Assembly (NCBI RefSeq): GCF_000204645.1
Contig: NC_015422.1
Coordinates: forward strand, 3,799,001-3,863,000
Origin: Alicycliphilus denitrificans K601
GTDB taxonomy: Bacteria > Pseudomonadota > Gammaproteobacteria > Burkholderiales > Burkholderiaceae_C
Direction: 5' to 3'
Length of the DNA stretch: 64,000 bases
Translations under genes and position numbers: made by a program
Notes under the pieces: generated by a model
Database searches by the model: none
What the model saw: the letters and a program-made list of their open reading frames with translations, nothing else
What the model was told of the DNA's origin: nothing
In this document: in pieces, positions 62,554-64,000 of the stretch
Layout of the letters: every line of letters starts with the position of its first letter
How positions within the stretch are numbered: the stretch's first letter is position 1

Positions 62554-63669
62554 ATGGACTTCGATTTTTCCGACGACCAGCAATCCCTGCGCGACGCCGT
62601 GCGCAAGTGGGTGGACAAGGGCTACGCCTTCGAGCGCCGTCGCGCCATCGTGGCCGCGGGCGGCTTCGACCGCGCGGCCTGGGGCGAACTGGCCGAACTG
62701 GGCCTGACGGCCCTGACCGTGCCCGAAGCCTACGGCGGCCTGGACCAGGGCCCCATCGACGCCATGGTGGCCATGGAGGAACTGGGCCGCGGCATCGTTC
62801 TGGAGCCGCTGGCGCAGGCCTTCATCGCGGCCGGCGTGCTCTCGCAGCACGCCCCTGAGGCCGTGCAGGCCGCCTGGCTGCCGCGCATCGCCGGCGGAGA
62901 GGCGCTCGTCGTGCTCGCGCACCAGGAACGCAAGGCGCGCTACCGCCTCGACGTCTGCGAGGCAGGAGCGGGAAAAACACCCACAGGGCATGCGCTTACA
63001 GCTACCAAAAGCATAGTCCCCACAGGCGACCAGGCCGACGCCTTCCTCGTGCCCGCCAAGCTGGACGGCCGGATCGCGCTGTTCCTCGTGGAGCGCAATG
63101 CCGGCGGCGTCGCCACGCGCGGCTACGGCACCCAGGACGGCAGCCGCGCCGCCGAGGTGCGGCTGGCCCCTGCCCCGGCCACGCTCGTCGCCGCGGACGG
63201 CCTGGCCGCGCTGGAGCTGGCCGTGGACATCGGCATCGCCGCCGCATGCGCCTACGCCGTGGGCGTCATGGAGCAGACCTGCGCCGTGACCTTCGACTAC
63301 CTGAACCAGCGCAGGCAGTTCGGCGTGCCCATCGCCAGCTTCCAGGCCCTGCGCCACCGCGCGGCCGACATGAAGATGCAGCTCGAACTCGCGCGCTCGA
63401 TGAGCTACTACGCCAGCCTCAAGCTCGGCGCGCCGCGGGACGAGCGCCGCCGCGCGCTCTCGCGCGCCAAGGTGCAGCTCGGCCAGTCCATGCGCTTCGT
63501 CGGCCAGCAGGCCGTGCAGCTGCACGGCGGCATCGGCGTGACCGACGAGTACATCGTGAGCCACTACTTCAAGACGCTCACGCAGCTGGAGATGACCTGG
63601 GGCGACACGCTGCACCACCTGGGCGAGGTGTCGGCGCGCATGCAGGACACGGCGGGCGTGTTCGCCTGA
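62554..63669 (+). CDS. Acyl-CoA dehydrogenase (second of a pair)
   Basis: The 371-aa protein starts MDFDFSDDQQSLRDAVRKWV and contains LTVPEAYGGLDQGPIDAMVA, FDYLNQRRQFGVPIASFQAL and QLHGGIGVTDEYIVSHYFKT. It is shorter and less canonical than its upstream partner. Residues about 140-153 (GKTPTGHALTATKS) are partly encoded by a palindrome of the dispersed family and look like an insertion before SIVPTGDQADAF. AGGAGA precedes the ATG. Confidence 0.9.
   Translation: MDFDFSDDQQSLRDAVRKWVDKGYAFERRRAIVAAGGFDRAAWGELAELGLTALTVPEAYGGLDQGPIDAMVAMEELGRGIVLEPLAQAFIAAGVLSQHAPEAVQAAWLPRIAGGEALVVLAHQERKARYRLDVCEAGAGKTPTGHALTATKSIVPTGDQADAFLVPAKLDGRIALFLVERNAGGVATRGYGTQDGSRAAEVRLAPAPATLVAADGLAALELAVDIGIAAACAYAVGVMEQTCAVTFDYLNQRRQFGVPIASFQALRHRAADMKMQLELARSMSYYASLKLGAPRDERRRALSRAKVQLGQSMRFVGQQAVQLHGGIGVTDEYIVSHYFKTLTQLEMTWGDTLHHLGEVSARMQDTAGVFA
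62990..63015. repeat. Dispersed palindromic repeat, partial copy 9, inside an acyl-CoA dehydrogenase
   Basis: GCGCTTACAGCTACCAAAAGC matches the right half (GCGCTT-ACAGCTATCAAAA) of the family. It is read in frame within the gene. Confidence 0.5.
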
Positions 63670-63690
63670 GGCGCCCCCGGCTCCATGCAG

Positions 63691-63715
63691 AAAACCGCGC
63701 CCAGCGCGGTTTTTT
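63691..63715. terminator. Bidirectional Rho-independent terminator
   Basis: Stem AAAACCGCGC/GCGCGGTTTT with a 3-base loop has T-runs on both strands, between the convergent acyl-CoA dehydrogenase and HNH genes. Confidence 0.88.
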
Positions 63716-63723
63716 ACTTGTAA

Positions 63724-64000
63724 TCAGCTGAGCAGCCGCGACGACTTGGGCACATGCGCCATCAGGAACTCCATCTGGTCGGCCAGGATGCGCCGGTTGC
63801 GCAGGATGAAGTCTTCCCACAGGCTGGGCACGTAGGGCGCGTACAGCAGGGGCATGCGGGCCTGCTCGGGTGTGCGCGGCCCCTTGCGGTGGTTGCAGGA
63901 GCGGCAGGCGGTGACCACGTTCATCCAGTGGTCCGCGCCCTGGCTGGCATAGGGCACGATGTGCTCACGCGTGAGCTCGTGCTCCGGGAAATGCCCGCCG
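63724..64000 (-). CDS. HNH endonuclease, C-terminal part (runs off right edge)
   Basis: The visible 91 codons carry the HNH core: LTREHIVPYASQGADHWMNV (His and the following region) and TACRSCNHRKGPRTPEQA (Cys-x2-Cys-Asn-His). The N-terminal part lies beyond the window. The usual partner Cys-x2-Cys should be upstream. Stand-alone HNH proteins of this type are common in Burkholderiales and their role is unknown. Confidence 0.85.
   Translation of the reverse strand, partial: GGHFPEHELTREHIVPYASQGADHWMNVVTACRSCNHRKGPRTPEQARMPLLYAPYVPSLWEDFILRNRRILADQMEFLMAHVPKSSRLLS

Overview
The window is GC-rich bacterial chromosome. Gene content and order (rpsP-rimM-trmD-rplS, ftsK-lolA next to rarA, trxB, Bug-family binding protein, NnrS, PCu(A)C) and a dispersed palindrome of the AGCGCTT...AAGCGCTGGCAGCTAT type point to Burkholderiales, most likely Comamonadaceae near Acidovorax/Alicycliphilus. 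The taxonomic call is an inference, not a search result. No tRNA, rRNA or CRISPR array was seen.

Region 1 (1-10.4 kb) is a transport and metal/nitrogen-oxide locus. A minus-strand run encodes a TonB-dependent receptor, a NitT/TauT-type ABC transporter (binding protein, permease, ATPase), an NnrS-family membrane protein, a second TonB receptor and the start of an exported protein. A Crp/Fnr regulator diverges from it, followed by a DUF2946 protein and a PCu(A)C copper chaperone. The same 23-bp inverted-repeat operator lies upstream of both TonB receptors. An MFS drug exporter follows.

Region 2 (11.77-18.74 kb) is an apparently intact composite transposon. Two IS5-family copies of equal length, inverted and with transposase genes pointing inward, flank a lower-GC catabolic island: YciI-like protein, Bug binding protein, 3-oxoadipate CoA-transferase subunits, muconolactone isomerase, an MBL-fold hydrolase and a LysR regulator. 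The outer flanks share a TTA repeat, and excision would restore two adjacent convergent genes.

Region 3 (18.7-41.5 kb) is mostly housekeeping: diguanylate cyclase, DEAD-box helicase, branched-chain amino acid binding protein, oligoribonuclease, M48 protease, pterin dehydratase, RsgA, SulP, HisC, CobD-like, Nudix, the rplS/trmD/rimM/rpsP block, phosphate transport (PiT plus DUF47) and livHMGF.

Region 4 (42.98-52.09 kb) is the most notable part: a chromosomal integron. An IntI-type integrase on the minus strand abuts rarA with an ATGA overlap. An attI-like site is followed by ten cassettes separated by recognisable attC sites. They encode a cupin, a small protein plus PDZ lipoprotein, an HNH nuclease, a gene-less cassette holding the host palindrome, a PIN-domain protein, a P-loop kinase, a gene split by an IS3-family element, an unknown protein, a small gene with an in-frame stop, and an MliC-type lysozyme inhibitor. 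The array sits between lolA and rarA, which are usually close neighbours.

Region 5 (52.1-64 kb) holds a DUF488 remnant, a uracil-DNA glycosylase family protein, a UbiA prenyltransferase, lolA, ftsK, trxB, rpmB-rpmG, rsmB, purN, a YceH protein, two acyl-CoA dehydrogenases and a partial HNH nuclease. The dispersed palindrome recurs at least nine times and in several places is part of a coding sequence, for example the LolA signal peptide.
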